DNA of 60,386 nt, taken from positions 1 to 60,386 of the forward strand of contig CASDJM010000006.1 of the NCBI GenBank assembly GCA_949280815.1. The letters are read 5' to 3'. Of this stretch, positions 35,346 to 44,669 are shown piece after piece (within the stretch, counting starts at the first letter, position 1; each line of letters opens with the position of its first letter). The notes below the pieces were generated by a model. That model was not told the DNA's origin. It worked only from the letters and a program-made list of their open reading frames with translations, and did no database searches. Source of the DNA: an uncultured Clostridia bacterium (GTDB lineage Bacteria; Bacillota; Clostridia; TANB77; CAG-508). The position numbers and the translations under genes are program-made.

Positions 35346-36932
35346 TTAGTGATATATTTGATAATCGATGTCTGGAAAGACGCAATCTTTTTTGGCGATG
35401 TTTTTTAAAAATTCTTCGTCAATGTTATCTTCTTTAATTTGTTCATATAATTTGGTAAATCTTCCAATGTGGTCTTTAATTCTTTTTTTTGCATAATCTA
35501 CCATAGTTCCATTGGTTATAATGAATAACCAATCACTGCTTTGGGCTAATAATAGTTCTCTAGCACATTGGTTCAAAGCTTTTTTCTTTAGTCCTTTGGC
35601 ATTTGGATATAGATAAGCTAACTCACACATTCGATCTCCTGCTACGTGAAGATGCCTATGAACGTAGTCATTGGTTGGATTCAACCATACTTCACTGTAA
35701 CCATTGGCACCCCAACTAGAACGACAAGGGGAAGAGATCTGCATATTTGGATATTTATCAATGTATTCAGATGGTGTGATTAATTCAAAATTGCAGTTAT
35801 CGTGGTAAATTTTCTTAAATAAAATATATAGCCAATAAGGCCCTTCATACCACCAATGTCCATAAAGTTCAGCATCATAAGGGCAAAGAATCATAGGTGG
35901 TGTTTCCATATATTGTGAAAGATGACTGATTTGTGAAGTTCTACTATCTAAGAAATGCCCAGCTTGTTTTTCAGCAGAGTCCATGGCCCATTGAGGATTG
36001 TAATAATCTTTAAAGTCAGTATCACCAGTGATTCGATAATACTTAATTCCTGTGTGAACTCTAACACCATTATGGGCAATGTATGGTTTGATATAGTCAT
36101 AATCAGCTTCATAACCGATATCACGATAAAATTCTCTATAATTATAATCTCCAGGATAACCATTGATAGAACTCCAAACTTGTCTAGAAGATTCTATATC
36201 ACGTCCAAAAGCGACTACACCTTCTGGTGAAACGATTGGGGCAAATGTACCATAAATAGGAGTGGGATTGGCATATAAAATACCATGCGATTCGGTAATG
36301 ATATAATCAATGCCAAATTCTTTTAAATATTTGTCTGCTTCTGGAACATAGCCACATTCAGGAAGCCAAATGCCACGAGGTTTTCTTCCGAAATATCTTT
36401 CATAAGTTTGCACACCAACAGCAATTTGAGCCTTTACTGTTTTTTCATTGACATACAAAATAGGAAAATAACCATGAGTAGCACCACAAGTAATAATTTC
36501 CAATACGCCGATGTCTTGGAAATGTTTAAAAGCTTCAATTAAATTACAATTGTACACCTCTTTAAATAAGTGTAAGTCATTGGAATATCTGTTTAAATAG
36601 TAGTGAGAAAGTTGATTCAATTTTTCATCATTAGCCGTTCTTTTCACTTCTTTTTCTGATAATTCAATTAGCTGTTTTAAATATTTGATATATTTTCTTT
36701 GTAATAATTTATTATCTAACATAGAAAGTAGAGGAGGGGTTATTGACATGGTAATTCTAAAATTGACACCTTCATCTACTAGTTTTTGAAAGTTTGTTAA
36801 TAAGGGAAGATAGGTTTCGGAAATTGCTTCATATAGCCAAGATTCTTCTAAATAATCATCACTTTCTGGGTGATGGATAAAAGGAAGATGAGCATGAAGA
36901 ACAAAACTTACATATCCTTTTTTTTCTTGCAT
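35346..36932 (-). CDS. GH57 / DUF1957 family glycoside hydrolase (1,4-alpha-glucan branching type)
   Basis: 528 residues, beginning MQEKKGYVSFVLHAHLPFIHHPE. GH57 signatures: the N-terminal HAHLPF motif, GATHGYFPIL near residue 168, IWLPECGYVPEAD near 204-216 with the catalytic Glu, and CPYDAELYGHWWYEGP near 353 with the likely catalytic Asp, followed by the DUF1957 C-terminal domain (SSWGANGYSEVWLNP). Family members act on alpha-glucans such as glycogen. The DUF4912 gene lies directly upstream on the same strand, a neighbour pair seen in other Clostridia. Confidence 0.85.
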   Translation of the reverse strand: MQEKKGYVSFVLHAHLPFIHHPESDDYLEESWLYEAISETYLPLLTNFQKLVDEGVNFRITMSITPPLLSMLDNKLLQRKYIKYLKQLIELSEKEVKRTANDEKLNQLSHYYLNRYSNDLHLFKEVYNCNLIEAFKHFQDIGVLEIITCGATHGYFPILYVNEKTVKAQIAVGVQTYERYFGRKPRGIWLPECGYVPEADKYLKEFGIDYIITESHGILYANPTPIYGTFAPIVSPEGVVAFGRDIESSRQVWSSINGYPGDYNYREFYRDIGYEADYDYIKPYIAHNGVRVHTGIKYYRITGDTDFKDYYNPQWAMDSAEKQAGHFLDSRTSQISHLSQYMETPPMILCPYDAELYGHWWYEGPYWLYILFKKIYHDNCNFELITPSEYIDKYPNMQISSPCRSSWGANGYSEVWLNPTNDYVHRHLHVAGDRMCELAYLYPNAKGLKKKALNQCARELLLAQSSDWLFIITNGTMVDYAKKRIKDHIGRFTKLYEQIKEDNIDEEFLKNIAKKDCVFPDIDYQIYH

Positions 36933-36981
36933 TTTAATAATTCTCCTTTGTTTTGAGACAAGGGGAAAGGTTTAAATTGTC

Positions 36982-37860
36982 TCATTTGAATTTTGATGAA
37001 GGGTTTCCAGAAGAAGGATTATAGATTTCTTCTAGATTTTCATCCGGATAAATTTCTTTATAAAAGTCATAAATGTCATATATTTTTCCCATATTTCGAA
37101 TAAATGAAATAGAAGATAGTTGCTTTTGTGTTTGTTTTCCTGTTTTTATATTCCTAAAATAAACCATTTTTTGGTTAGGATCCAATAAAATTCTATCATT
37201 TGGTGATTCGATTTCATTTGAAGTGGTAATGTATATGTAATCAATATTTAATGTTTCCGTTTTTACAATAGGACGTCTTCCAAGTTCAATTCGATAGTCA
37301 CATTTGCTATCTGCTACATGTAAATACCAACTATTAGCAAAATCATTAATTTCAATTTCAAAACGATAACCTAAGGTATCATTATAAATGATAAGAATTG
37401 GTTTTGTAGTTTCGAAAAAGTCATCTCCATATTGTTTTTCGAAGTTTTTTCTATCTTGATCAGAAATGTCCCAATAAATAAATAGATTTGTAGGGGTTTG
37501 TGCTAAAACTTTTACAATGGTTTGATTGTAACGATATGGCAAATCATAATATTCTACAATGTCTATTTTTTTCTTGGAAGAGGTATTTCTTTTGGTAGTA
37601 GATTTTTTGGTAGTTGTGGTTTTATTTTTAGTGGTTGTTTTTTTAGCTACAGTAGATGATTTCTTTTTAGTAGTAGAAGTGGTTTTGGTAGTAGCCTTTT
37701 TGGGACTAGCTTTTTCTTCTATATCAGTAGCCTTTTTCTTGACAGTGGTAGAGGTAGAAGCTTTTTTCGATGTACTGGTGGGCTTTTTAGTGGTTGCTAC
37801 TTTTTTTTCTTCTTTATTTTCATTTTCTAATTCTTTTTGTTCTTTTGTTTTTCTTGGCAT
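36982..37860 (-). CDS. DUF4912 protein with Lys/Thr-rich N-terminal tail
   Basis: 292 residues, start at 37860 (MPRKTKEQKELENENKEE). Residues 1-100 are a Lys-, Thr- and Ser-rich, disordered-looking tail with repeated KKATTK/TTTKK units, resembling DNA- or polyanion-binding tails. Residues about 105-290 are a DUF4912 domain: YDLPYRYNQTIVKVLAQTPT, LFIYWDISDQDR, YDTLGYRFEIEI-like sequence and a YLHVADSKCDYRIELG motif. The molecular function is unknown; the fold resembles a carbohydrate-binding beta sandwich (inference). It lies 49 bases upstream of the GH57 gene and is probably co-transcribed with it. Confidence 0.8.
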   Translation of the reverse strand: MPRKTKEQKELENENKEEKKVATTKKPTSTSKKASTSTTVKKKATDIEEKASPKKATTKTTSTTKKKSSTVAKKTTTKNKTTTTKKSTTKRNTSSKKKIDIVEYYDLPYRYNQTIVKVLAQTPTNLFIYWDISDQDRKNFEKQYGDDFFETTKPILIIYNDTLGYRFEIEINDFANSWYLHVADSKCDYRIELGRRPIVKTETLNIDYIYITTSNEIESPNDRILLDPNQKMVYFRNIKTGKQTQKQLSSISFIRNMGKIYDIYDFYKEIYPDENLEEIYNPSSGNPSSKFK

Positions 37861-38057
37861 TATAATCCTCCTATGTAAATCTCATACTTTCCCTCATATC
37901 TTATACTAAAAGCAAAAGAAATTCAAGTAAATTAGACAAAGTTTTTGAATTTGTTGTAACGTGATAATGATTTTTTTTCGTTAAATTTCTTCAAAAGTCT
38001 TTCAAAAAACAACAAAATAGTATAGAATAATAAAAAATATATATTAGGGAGAGGAAT

Positions 38058-39752
38058 ATGAACAAAAAATGGCAAATCTATGAAACAGACGAAAATAAAA
38101 TCAAAGAAATACAAGAAAAATACCATATAAATAAAATATTAGCAACTATTTTAGCAAACAGAAATATAACAAAAAAAGAAGACATACGACTATTTTTAGA
38201 GCCAACCAGAAATGACTTTCATGATCCGTTTTTAATGACAGACATGAAAAAAGCAGTAGATAGAATTATTAATGCCATTGAAAAGCAAGAAAAAATAATT
38301 ATTTATGGTGATTATGATGTAGACGGGATTACCAGTATAACGGTATTAAAAAGCTTCTTACAAGATAGAGGAATAGAGGTGGGGAGCTATATTCCCAATC
38401 GATTAGAAGAAGGATATGGATTAAACAAAGAGGCAATTGAGAAAATTGTAAAAGAAGGATGTCAATTAATGATTACTGTCGACTGCGGTATATCATCTGT
38501 CGACGAAATTGCCTTTGCAAATTCACTTGGTTTAGAAACTATTGTAACTGATCATCATGAACCAGGAAATGAGTTACCACAAGCTATTTCAGTAATTGAT
38601 AATAAAAGAAAAGATAGTAATTATCCTTTCCGAGAACTAGCTGGTGTTGGTGTGGTTTTTAAGCTGATTCAAGCGATTGGAATTACCTTAGGACTAAAGG
38701 AAGAAGAATATCTTAAATATTTAGATATTGTATGTGTGGGAACCATATCAGATATTGTTCCTTTAATAAACGAAAATAGAGTGATTGCAAAACTTGGACT
38801 TATGTTGATTCGCCAAACAAAAAACATTGGATTACGTTCGATTATCAATTCTTCTGGTTATACGAAAATAGATTCTAACAGTATTTCTTTTGGGATTGCT
38901 CCTAGAATTAATGCTTGTGGAAGGATGGGTAAAGCGGAGGAAGCCTTAGAATTATTGTTATCAAAAAATATCAATCATGTGAATGAATTAACCAAACAAT
39001 TAAATGAACATAATCAATTAAGACAAGAAACAGAAAAAAGTATTTTTGAAAATGCGGTCAAGAAAATCGAAGAAGAACATTTAGATGAAGGAAATAGCAT
39101 TATTGTGGGAGGAGAAAATTGGCATCATGGAGTCATTGGAATTGTATCTTCTAAAATCACAGAGATGTATTTTAAACCAAGTATTTTATTAAGTTTTGAA
39201 GAAGACGGAATTGGGAAAGGTTCTGGAAGAAGTATCCCAGGATTTGATTTACATGATGCTTTAACACAATGTAATGATATAATTGAAAAATTTGGTGGAC
39301 ATAGTATGGCCATTGGAATAACAGTACGAAAAGAGAGGTTTTTAAAATTCAGAGAAAAATTTGAGGAGATTGCATCAAAAGCACATATTGATGAAATTAT
39401 GCCAGTAATTCAAGTCGATAGCAAAATTGATGTAAAAGATATTAATAAAGAAATGGTAGAGAGTTTAAAACAGCTAGAACCTTTTGGTGAAGGGAATCGT
39501 ATGCCAGTTTTTGTGTTTAAGAATTTGAAAGTTGATTCCATTAGAGCTTTATCAGAAGGAAAACATCTAAAACTAACTTTAAAGGATAATAATACGATTA
39601 TAGGTGCCATCGGATTTAATTTAGGTCATTTGGCTGAAGAGTATAGGATTGGAGATAAGATTGATGTGGTTGGTGTTCTAGAGATTAATAGTTTTAATGG
39701 TGTAGATAGTTTACAAATTAATATGAAGGATATTATGAGGTCTGCAAAATAA
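38058..39752 (+). CDS. recJ: Single-stranded-DNA-specific exonuclease RecJ
   Basis: 564 residues, ATG 38058 behind AGGGAGAGG. RecJ is a 5'-to-3' single-strand exonuclease of recombination and mismatch repair. DHH motifs: IYGDYDVDGITS (near 84-95), MITVDCGISS (near 139), IVTDHHEPG (DHH, near 163-171), the C-terminal DHHA1 region GVIGIVSSKI and GSGRSIPGFDLHDAL, then KFGGHSMAIGIT (GGH). The OB-like C-terminus follows. It lies 47 bases upstream of relA, a frequent Firmicutes order. Confidence 0.95.
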   Translation: MNKKWQIYETDENKIKEIQEKYHINKILATILANRNITKKEDIRLFLEPTRNDFHDPFLMTDMKKAVDRIINAIEKQEKIIIYGDYDVDGITSITVLKSFLQDRGIEVGSYIPNRLEEGYGLNKEAIEKIVKEGCQLMITVDCGISSVDEIAFANSLGLETIVTDHHEPGNELPQAISVIDNKRKDSNYPFRELAGVGVVFKLIQAIGITLGLKEEEYLKYLDIVCVGTISDIVPLINENRVIAKLGLMLIRQTKNIGLRSIINSSGYTKIDSNSISFGIAPRINACGRMGKAEEALELLLSKNINHVNELTKQLNEHNQLRQETEKSIFENAVKKIEEEHLDEGNSIIVGGENWHHGVIGIVSSKITEMYFKPSILLSFEEDGIGKGSGRSIPGFDLHDALTQCNDIIEKFGGHSMAIGITVRKERFLKFREKFEEIASKAHIDEIMPVIQVDSKIDVKDINKEMVESLKQLEPFGEGNRMPVFVFKNLKVDSIRALSEGKHLKLTLKDNNTIIGAIGFNLGHLAEEYRIGDKIDVVGVLEINSFNGVDSLQINMKDIMRSAK

Positions 39753-39799
39753 TAGATACAACAGTAAAAAATAGGTAAAAGTAAAAGGGAGGCTTGATT

Positions 39800-41996
39800 G
39801 TGCAAGAAGCAAAAGAGATAACGATACAAGATGTACTTAATAAAAGAAAACAACATACTAGAAAAGTAGATACAAAATTAATTTTGAAAGCATATAACTA
39901 TGCTTATAATCATCATGGCAATCAATGTAGGCGTTCAGGAGAACCATATATTATCCATCCTCTTAATGTGGCATATATTTTAGCAGATATTGGATTAGAT
40001 GATAGTACCATAAGTGCAGCCCTTTTACACGATGTTGTAGAAGATACAGTAGTAACAGATAAAGATATTATACAGGAATTTGGTATAGAGATTGCCGAAA
40101 TGGTAGAAGGAGTTACCAAACTAGGAACGATGCAATTTGTTTCGATTGAAGAACAACAAGTAGAAGATTATAGAAAAATGTTTTTAGCAATGGGAAAAGA
40201 TATTAGAGTTATTCTAATCAAATTGGCAGATAGGCTTCATAATATGAGAACATTAAAATATTTAAGAAGAGACAGACAAATAGCAAATGCCAAAGAAACA
40301 ATGGAATTATATGCACCATTAGCCAATCGTTTAGGATTGTATTCGATTAAATGGGAGTTAGAAGACTTAGCTTTTAAGTACTTATATCCCGAAGAATACC
40401 ATGAATTAGTAGAAGGAATCAACAAAAAGAGAGAGGAAAGACTTCAGTTTATTGAAAAAATTATGGATGATATTCGTATCCAATTAAAAAAACAAAGAAT
40501 AGAATCAGAAGTTACGCGGAAGAGCGAAACATTTATATAGTATTTATAGAAAAATGAAAAGAGACAATAAAACACTGGATCAAATTTATGATTTATTTGC
40601 TTTGCGTATATTAGTTCATTCCATTAAAGATTGTTATTCTGCCTTAGGAATTGTGCATGAAATGTACACACCCATGCCAGGAAGATTTAAAGACTATATT
40701 GCTGTACCAAAGCCAAATATGTATCAATCTATTCATACTACGTTATTAGGCGATAAAGGAACCCCATTTGAAGTACAAATTCGTACTTGGGATATGCATC
40801 GAGTAGCAGAATTTGGTATCGCAGCACATTGGGCATACAAAGAAGCCAATTATTTTGGTAAAAAGACATCAGTCAAAGTAGAAGAAGATAAATTAGCATG
40901 GCTAAGAGAAACTTTAGAATGGCAAAAAGAAATGCAAGACCCACAAGAATTTTTAACAACATTAAAAACAGAATTATTTGAAGATGAGGTATATGTATTT
41001 ACCCCCAAAGGTGCTATAAAAGTATTACCCAAAGGAGCAACGCCAATTGATTTTGCTTATAGTATACATGCTGAGATTGGTCATCATATGACAGGTTGCA
41101 AAATTAATAGCAAAATGATGCCAATTATTACTCCTCTAAAGAGCGGAGATATTGTTGAGATTGTTACTTCTGACAATTCAAAAGGACCAAGTAGAGATTG
41201 GCTAAAATTTGTTAAAAGTACAAGTGCTAAAAATAAAATTTTAGGTTGGTTTAAAAAGGCACAAAAAGCAGAGAACATTGAAAGAGGAAAAGACTTAATT
41301 GAAAAAGAATTAAAAAGAATTGGTTTTTCTTATTCTGATTTATTTAAAACAGAATATATAGAACCAATGCTGGATAAATATAAATATAAGAATTTGGATG
41401 AAATGTATGCAGCAGTTGGATTTGGAGCAAATTCAGCGGTAAAAGTAATTGCTAGAATGTTACAAGAATATCGAAAAGAGCATGAAGAAGAAAACATTGA
41501 AGCAAAAATAGAAGAATTAGCAAAAGCAAGACAAAAACGTCCGAAACCATCGGACACAGGTGTTATCGTAAAAGGAATCGATAACTGCCTTGTGAAACTA
41601 TCAAAATGTTGTAATCCGCTTCCAGGAGACGAAATTATAGGCTATATTACAAAAGGAAGAGGGGTATCTGTTCATAGAAAAGATTGCATCAATATTGAAG
41701 ATTTACTTTCAGAAGAAAATAGAATGATTGATGTAGAATGGTATCATGAAAATCAATCTTTTTATCAAGTGGATATAGAAATTTATTCTAATGATAGAAA
41801 AGGATTATTAATGGATATCTTAAAAGAAATTGGAACAACAAAAGCAAAAATTCTTGGTGTTAACACAAAAACTACGAAAGAAAGAATTGCTATTATGGAA
41901 ATTACGTTAGAAGTTGAAAATTTGGAGGAATTAAATAAGGCACAAACAGCAGTTAGAAAGGTTAATAGCGTATACGAAGTAAGGAGAAAAAAATAA
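39800..41996 (+). CDS. relA: Bifunctional (p)ppGpp synthetase/hydrolase, with one +1 CGG recoding site
   Basis: GTG 39800, 7 bases after GGGAGG (an in-frame TTG at 39794 is too close to it). With a +1 step at 40517 the product is 731 residues, the usual Rel length. It controls the stringent response. Domains: HD hydrolase (HHGNQCRRSGEPYIIHPLNV; AALLHDVVEDT; KLADRLHNMRTL), the break at the hydrolase-synthetase junction (EVTGRAKHLYSIYRKM), synthetase (DLFALRILV; GRFKDYIAVPKPNMYQSIHTT; EVQIRTWDMH), TGS (EVYVFTPKGAIKVLPKGATP), a zinc-finger-like CCNPLPGD region, and ACT. In the zero frame, translation stops 8 codons after CGG, leaving a hydrolase-only fragment, so the shift could in principle set the synthetase-to-hydrolase ratio. 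Confidence 0.9.
40517..40520 (+). other. relA: CGG(A) +1 recoding site in relA
   Basis: Zero frame: GTT ACG CGG AAG AGC GAA ACA TTT ATA TAG. The +1 reading ACG (C) GGA AGA GCG AAA CAT gives T-G-R-A-K-H, the conserved start of the Rel synthetase domain. Confidence 0.9.
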
Positions 41997-42000
41997 GATT

Positions 42001-42030
42001 GTGACAAGAAGAGGGGATCCCTCTTGTCAC
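42001..42030 (+). terminator. Hairpin at the end of relA
   Basis: GTGACAAG...CTTGTCAC with a 12-bp stem immediately after the relA stop. Its right arm is the left copy of the A5 target duplication, so A5 has inserted beside the hairpin and moved any T-run away. Confidence 0.6.
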
Positions 42031-42031
42031 G

Positions 42032-42198
42032 ACAATGCTGTCAACTTAAGGTGTAATATATTATTTTTTACACCTTGTGTGTCGCAACCTACTGAATAAA
42101 AGCCTATGTAGGTTGCTCCAATCGCACTCGCTTTGCTCGTTTAGTCGCTTACGCGGTGTTGCAAAATAATATATTACACCTTAAGTTGACAGCATTGT
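42032..42198. repeat. Element A5 with 8-bp target duplication
   Basis: 31-bp perfect arms (42032-42062 and 42168-42198), with the core TTGTGTGTCGCAACC ... GGTGTTGCAAAA. Flanking direct repeat TTGTCACG at 42024-42031 and 42199-42206. Its arms match A4 but not A2 or A3. Confidence 0.9.
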
Positions 42199-42223
42199 TT
42201 GTCACGAAAAGAGAGGAAGAAAG

Positions 42224-42871
42224 ATGAAGTTAAAGGAACTGAAGATAGATACTTGGATTGGAGATCCAACCAATTGTTATATTGTAATAGATGAAGAGTC
42301 AAAAGAGACGATGGTAATTGATCCAGCAGGAGAGGTTGATAAGATAGAAGAGTTGATTGGCATTATGGAGGGAAAATTGAAATATATTTATTTGACTCAT
42401 TGTCATGGTGATCATATTTTAGGAGTGACTGAGTTAAAAAATCGATGTGGCGGAAAGATATTAATCCACAGGGAAGATAGTGAAGGTCTAAATAATCCAG
42501 ATATTAATTTGACACCGTATATTGGAGTAGGAGAGATTGAATTAGAAGCAGATTCTAGAATTGATGATGATGACTTAATTCATCTAGGAAATACAGAATT
42601 TAAGGTTCTTCATACACCAGGACATACCAAAGGTAGTACGAGCCTTTATTGTGAAGAAGAGAATTGCCTATTTTCTGGCGATACTATTTTTAGAGGGACT
42701 TGGGGAAGAACGGATTTGCCTACTTCTAGCAGAGAGGATATTATGAAATCGATTGAGGAAAAGATTATGGTTTTACCAGATGAGACGATTGTGTATCCGG
42801 GTCATGGTATGATGGCAATGCTAAGGGATGAAAAGCCAATTTATTTGGAATTAAAGCCAAAATTGTTCTAA
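42224..42871 (+). CDS. Metallo-beta-lactamase-fold hydrolase (glyoxalase II-like)
   Basis: 215 residues, ATG 42224 behind AGAGAGGAAGAAAG. Metal ligands are clear: THCHGDHILG (HxHxDH), HTPGHTKGS, FSGDTIFRGTWGRTD and YPGHG. These are the marks of the glyoxalase II / YcbL subgroup, which hydrolyse thioesters. A specific substrate cannot be given. The relA-to-MBL order occurs in other Firmicutes. Confidence 0.9.
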   Translation: MKLKELKIDTWIGDPTNCYIVIDEESKETMVIDPAGEVDKIEELIGIMEGKLKYIYLTHCHGDHILGVTELKNRCGGKILIHREDSEGLNNPDINLTPYIGVGEIELEADSRIDDDDLIHLGNTEFKVLHTPGHTKGSTSLYCEEENCLFSGDTIFRGTWGRTDLPTSSREDIMKSIEEKIMVLPDETIVYPGHGMMAMLRDEKPIYLELKPKLF

Positions 42872-42952
42872 AACCTCTTGAAAATTATGTAAAATATAGG
42901 TATAATAATAATGTAACAATAAAAATATTTTGCAGAAGGAGGATGATGCGAT

Positions 42953-43204
42953 ATGCCAAAATTAAATGTTGATGTACGGGAAATCCATAAAGCAGGATAC
43001 AACGTACAAAGAAGAGAAAAATGGTTCTGTGCCATTGTTTCTTCTAAGACAGGGGAGTCTGTCTTAAAAGTAGTGCTACTACCAAGTTCAATAGTAGCAT
43101 TAAACAGAGAAACATTTTCATGTTCTCATGATGAGGTGCATATTACTCTAAAAGAGGGCAAACCAGTAGCAGAATGTGGAAATAAATTAATCTGGGCAAT
43201 TTAG
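42953..43204 (+). CDS. Small conserved-looking protein of unknown function with an in-frame CGG
   Basis: 83 residues, ATG 42953 behind GAAGGAGGATGATGCG. I do not recognise the family. The product is compact, without membrane helix or signal, with the pattern WFCAIVSSKTGESVLKVVLLP and a Cys pair later (FSCSHD, VAECGN). Codon 9 is CGG (42977), read as a normal triplet in this ORF; a +1 step there would end the protein after about 40 codons. It is therefore one of the few exceptions to the CGG pattern, or the ORF is not translated as drawn. hisS follows after a small hairpin. Confidence 0.55.
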   Translation: MPKLNVDVREIHKAGYNVQRREKWFCAIVSSKTGESVLKVVLLPSSIVALNRETFSCSHDEVHITLKEGKPVAECGNKLIWAI

Positions 43205-43248
43205 TTAAAAATCTGGTGGAATTGAATCGTATCATGGAAACACGGGAG

Positions 43249-43269
43249 GCGTTGGAATTTTTCCAACGC
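43249..43269 (+). promoter_or_regulatory. Small hairpin before hisS
   Basis: GCGTTGGAA / TTCCAACGC stem with a 3-nt loop, 35 bases before hisS and without a T-run. No T-box conserved sequence was seen, so its role is unclear. Confidence 0.4.
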
Positions 43270-43303
43270 TTCCTATCTAAAATTAAGGAAAGAAGTGATA
43301 AAA

Positions 43304-44614
43304 ATGAATCAAACAGAACCAAGAACATTAGCAGGATTTATGGAGCTATTACCAAACGAACAAATCCTATTTGAGCAAATGAAACAAACTATAGAAAATA
43401 CGTATCAAAAATTTGGATTTTTACCATTAGATACGCCAATTATAGAATTATCAGAAGTATTACTAGCCAAAGCAGGGGGAGAAACTGAAAAGCAAATTTA
43501 TCGATTTAACAAAGGAGAAACGGATTTATCTTTAAGATTTGACTTAACTGTGCCTCTTTCTAAATATGTTGCCAAAAACTATGGGAATCTAAGTTTTCCT
43601 TTTAGAAGATATCAAGTTGGAAAAGTATATCGTGGGGAAAGAACACAAAAAGGTAGATTTCGTGAATTTTATCAATGTGACATTGATGTCATTGGAGATG
43701 GAGAGTTAGATATTATTAATGATGCAGAGCTTCCAAGCATTATTTATACGATATTTAAAGAATTAGGATTTGACAATTTTACTATTTGTATTAATAATCG
43801 TAAAATATTAAATGGTCTATTTGAAAGTTTAGGACAAAAGGAAAATTCTGTTGAGATTTTAAGAGTAATTGATAAAATTGACAAAATAGGAAAAGAAGCT
43901 GTAATAGAAGAATTAACTAAATTAAAGGTAGAAAAAACAGAAATCGAAACCATTATGAATTTTATCGCAATTGATGGAACTTCTGATGAGAAAATCGAAA
44001 AATTGGAGAATTTAGGAATAGAAAATGAAGTGTATGCTAAAGGGGTAGAAGAATTAAAACAAGTGGTAAAAAATATTCGATTATTTGGTGTTCCAGATAA
44101 CAATTTTAAAGTAGATTTAACGATTGCAAGAGGATTAGATTATTACACAGGAACGGTTTATGAAACTTTCTTGAATGATTATAGAGAAGTTGGTAGTGTA
44201 TGTTCAGGAGGAAGATACGAAAATTTGGCAGAATATTATACCGATAAAAAACTACCAGGTGTCGGAATTTCCATTGGTTTAACACGATTATTCTATAAAT
44301 TAAATGAACTAAATTTAATTAAAGCAGAGCAAAAATCAGTTTCACAAGTGTTGATTATACCAATGTTAGAGGATTTAGAACAACCGATTAAATTGGCAAC
44401 TGAATTAAGAAAACTTGGCGTTAATACAGAGGTGTATCTAAACGATAAAAAGCTAAAGGCTAAGTTCAAATATGCTGATAAGTTGAAAATTCCTTATGTG
44501 GTTGTGATTGGAGAAAACGAAATTGCTACTAATATGGCTAATATCAAAAATATGGAGACAGGAGAGGAGAAGAAAGTTAAGTTAGAGGCAAGTGAGATTT
44601 GTAAAAATGTGTAG
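43304..44614 (+). CDS. hisS: Histidyl-tRNA synthetase
   Basis: ATG 43304 (an in-frame GTG at 43295 is too close to AAGGAAAG); 436 residues. It is a class II synthetase. Motifs: FDLTVPLSKYVAKNYG, YRGERTQKGRFREFYQCDIDVIG (motif 2 region), the histidine-A loop ARGLDYYTGTVYE, and CSGGRYENLAEYY plus GVGISIGLTRLF (motif 3), then the C-terminal anticodon-binding domain. The length is normal. Not beside aspS, its usual Firmicutes partner. Confidence 0.95.
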   Translation: MNQTEPRTLAGFMELLPNEQILFEQMKQTIENTYQKFGFLPLDTPIIELSEVLLAKAGGETEKQIYRFNKGETDLSLRFDLTVPLSKYVAKNYGNLSFPFRRYQVGKVYRGERTQKGRFREFYQCDIDVIGDGELDIINDAELPSIIYTIFKELGFDNFTICINNRKILNGLFESLGQKENSVEILRVIDKIDKIGKEAVIEELTKLKVEKTEIETIMNFIAIDGTSDEKIEKLENLGIENEVYAKGVEELKQVVKNIRLFGVPDNNFKVDLTIARGLDYYTGTVYETFLNDYREVGSVCSGGRYENLAEYYTDKKLPGVGISIGLTRLFYKLNELNLIKAEQKSVSQVLIIPMLEDLEQPIKLATELRKLGVNTEVYLNDKKLKAKFKYADKLKIPYVVVIGENEIATNMANIKNMETGEEKKVKLEASEICKNV

Positions 44615-44628
44615 AGTGTCATTATAAA

Positions 44629-44669
44629 TGTCCCCACTTAATCCCGGAACCATTGGGGAAAGTGGGGAA
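44629..44669. repeat. Family B remnant after hisS
   Basis: TGTCCCCACTTAATCCCGGA...CCATTGGGGAAAGTGGGGA is a shortened, diverged B copy between the converging hisS and Crp/Fnr genes, where it may act as a terminator. Confidence 0.6.

Noticed and set aside
43205..43303. T-box riboswitch before hisS
   Set aside because: The gap is only about 100 bases and the T-box conserved sequence is absent; only a small hairpin is seen.
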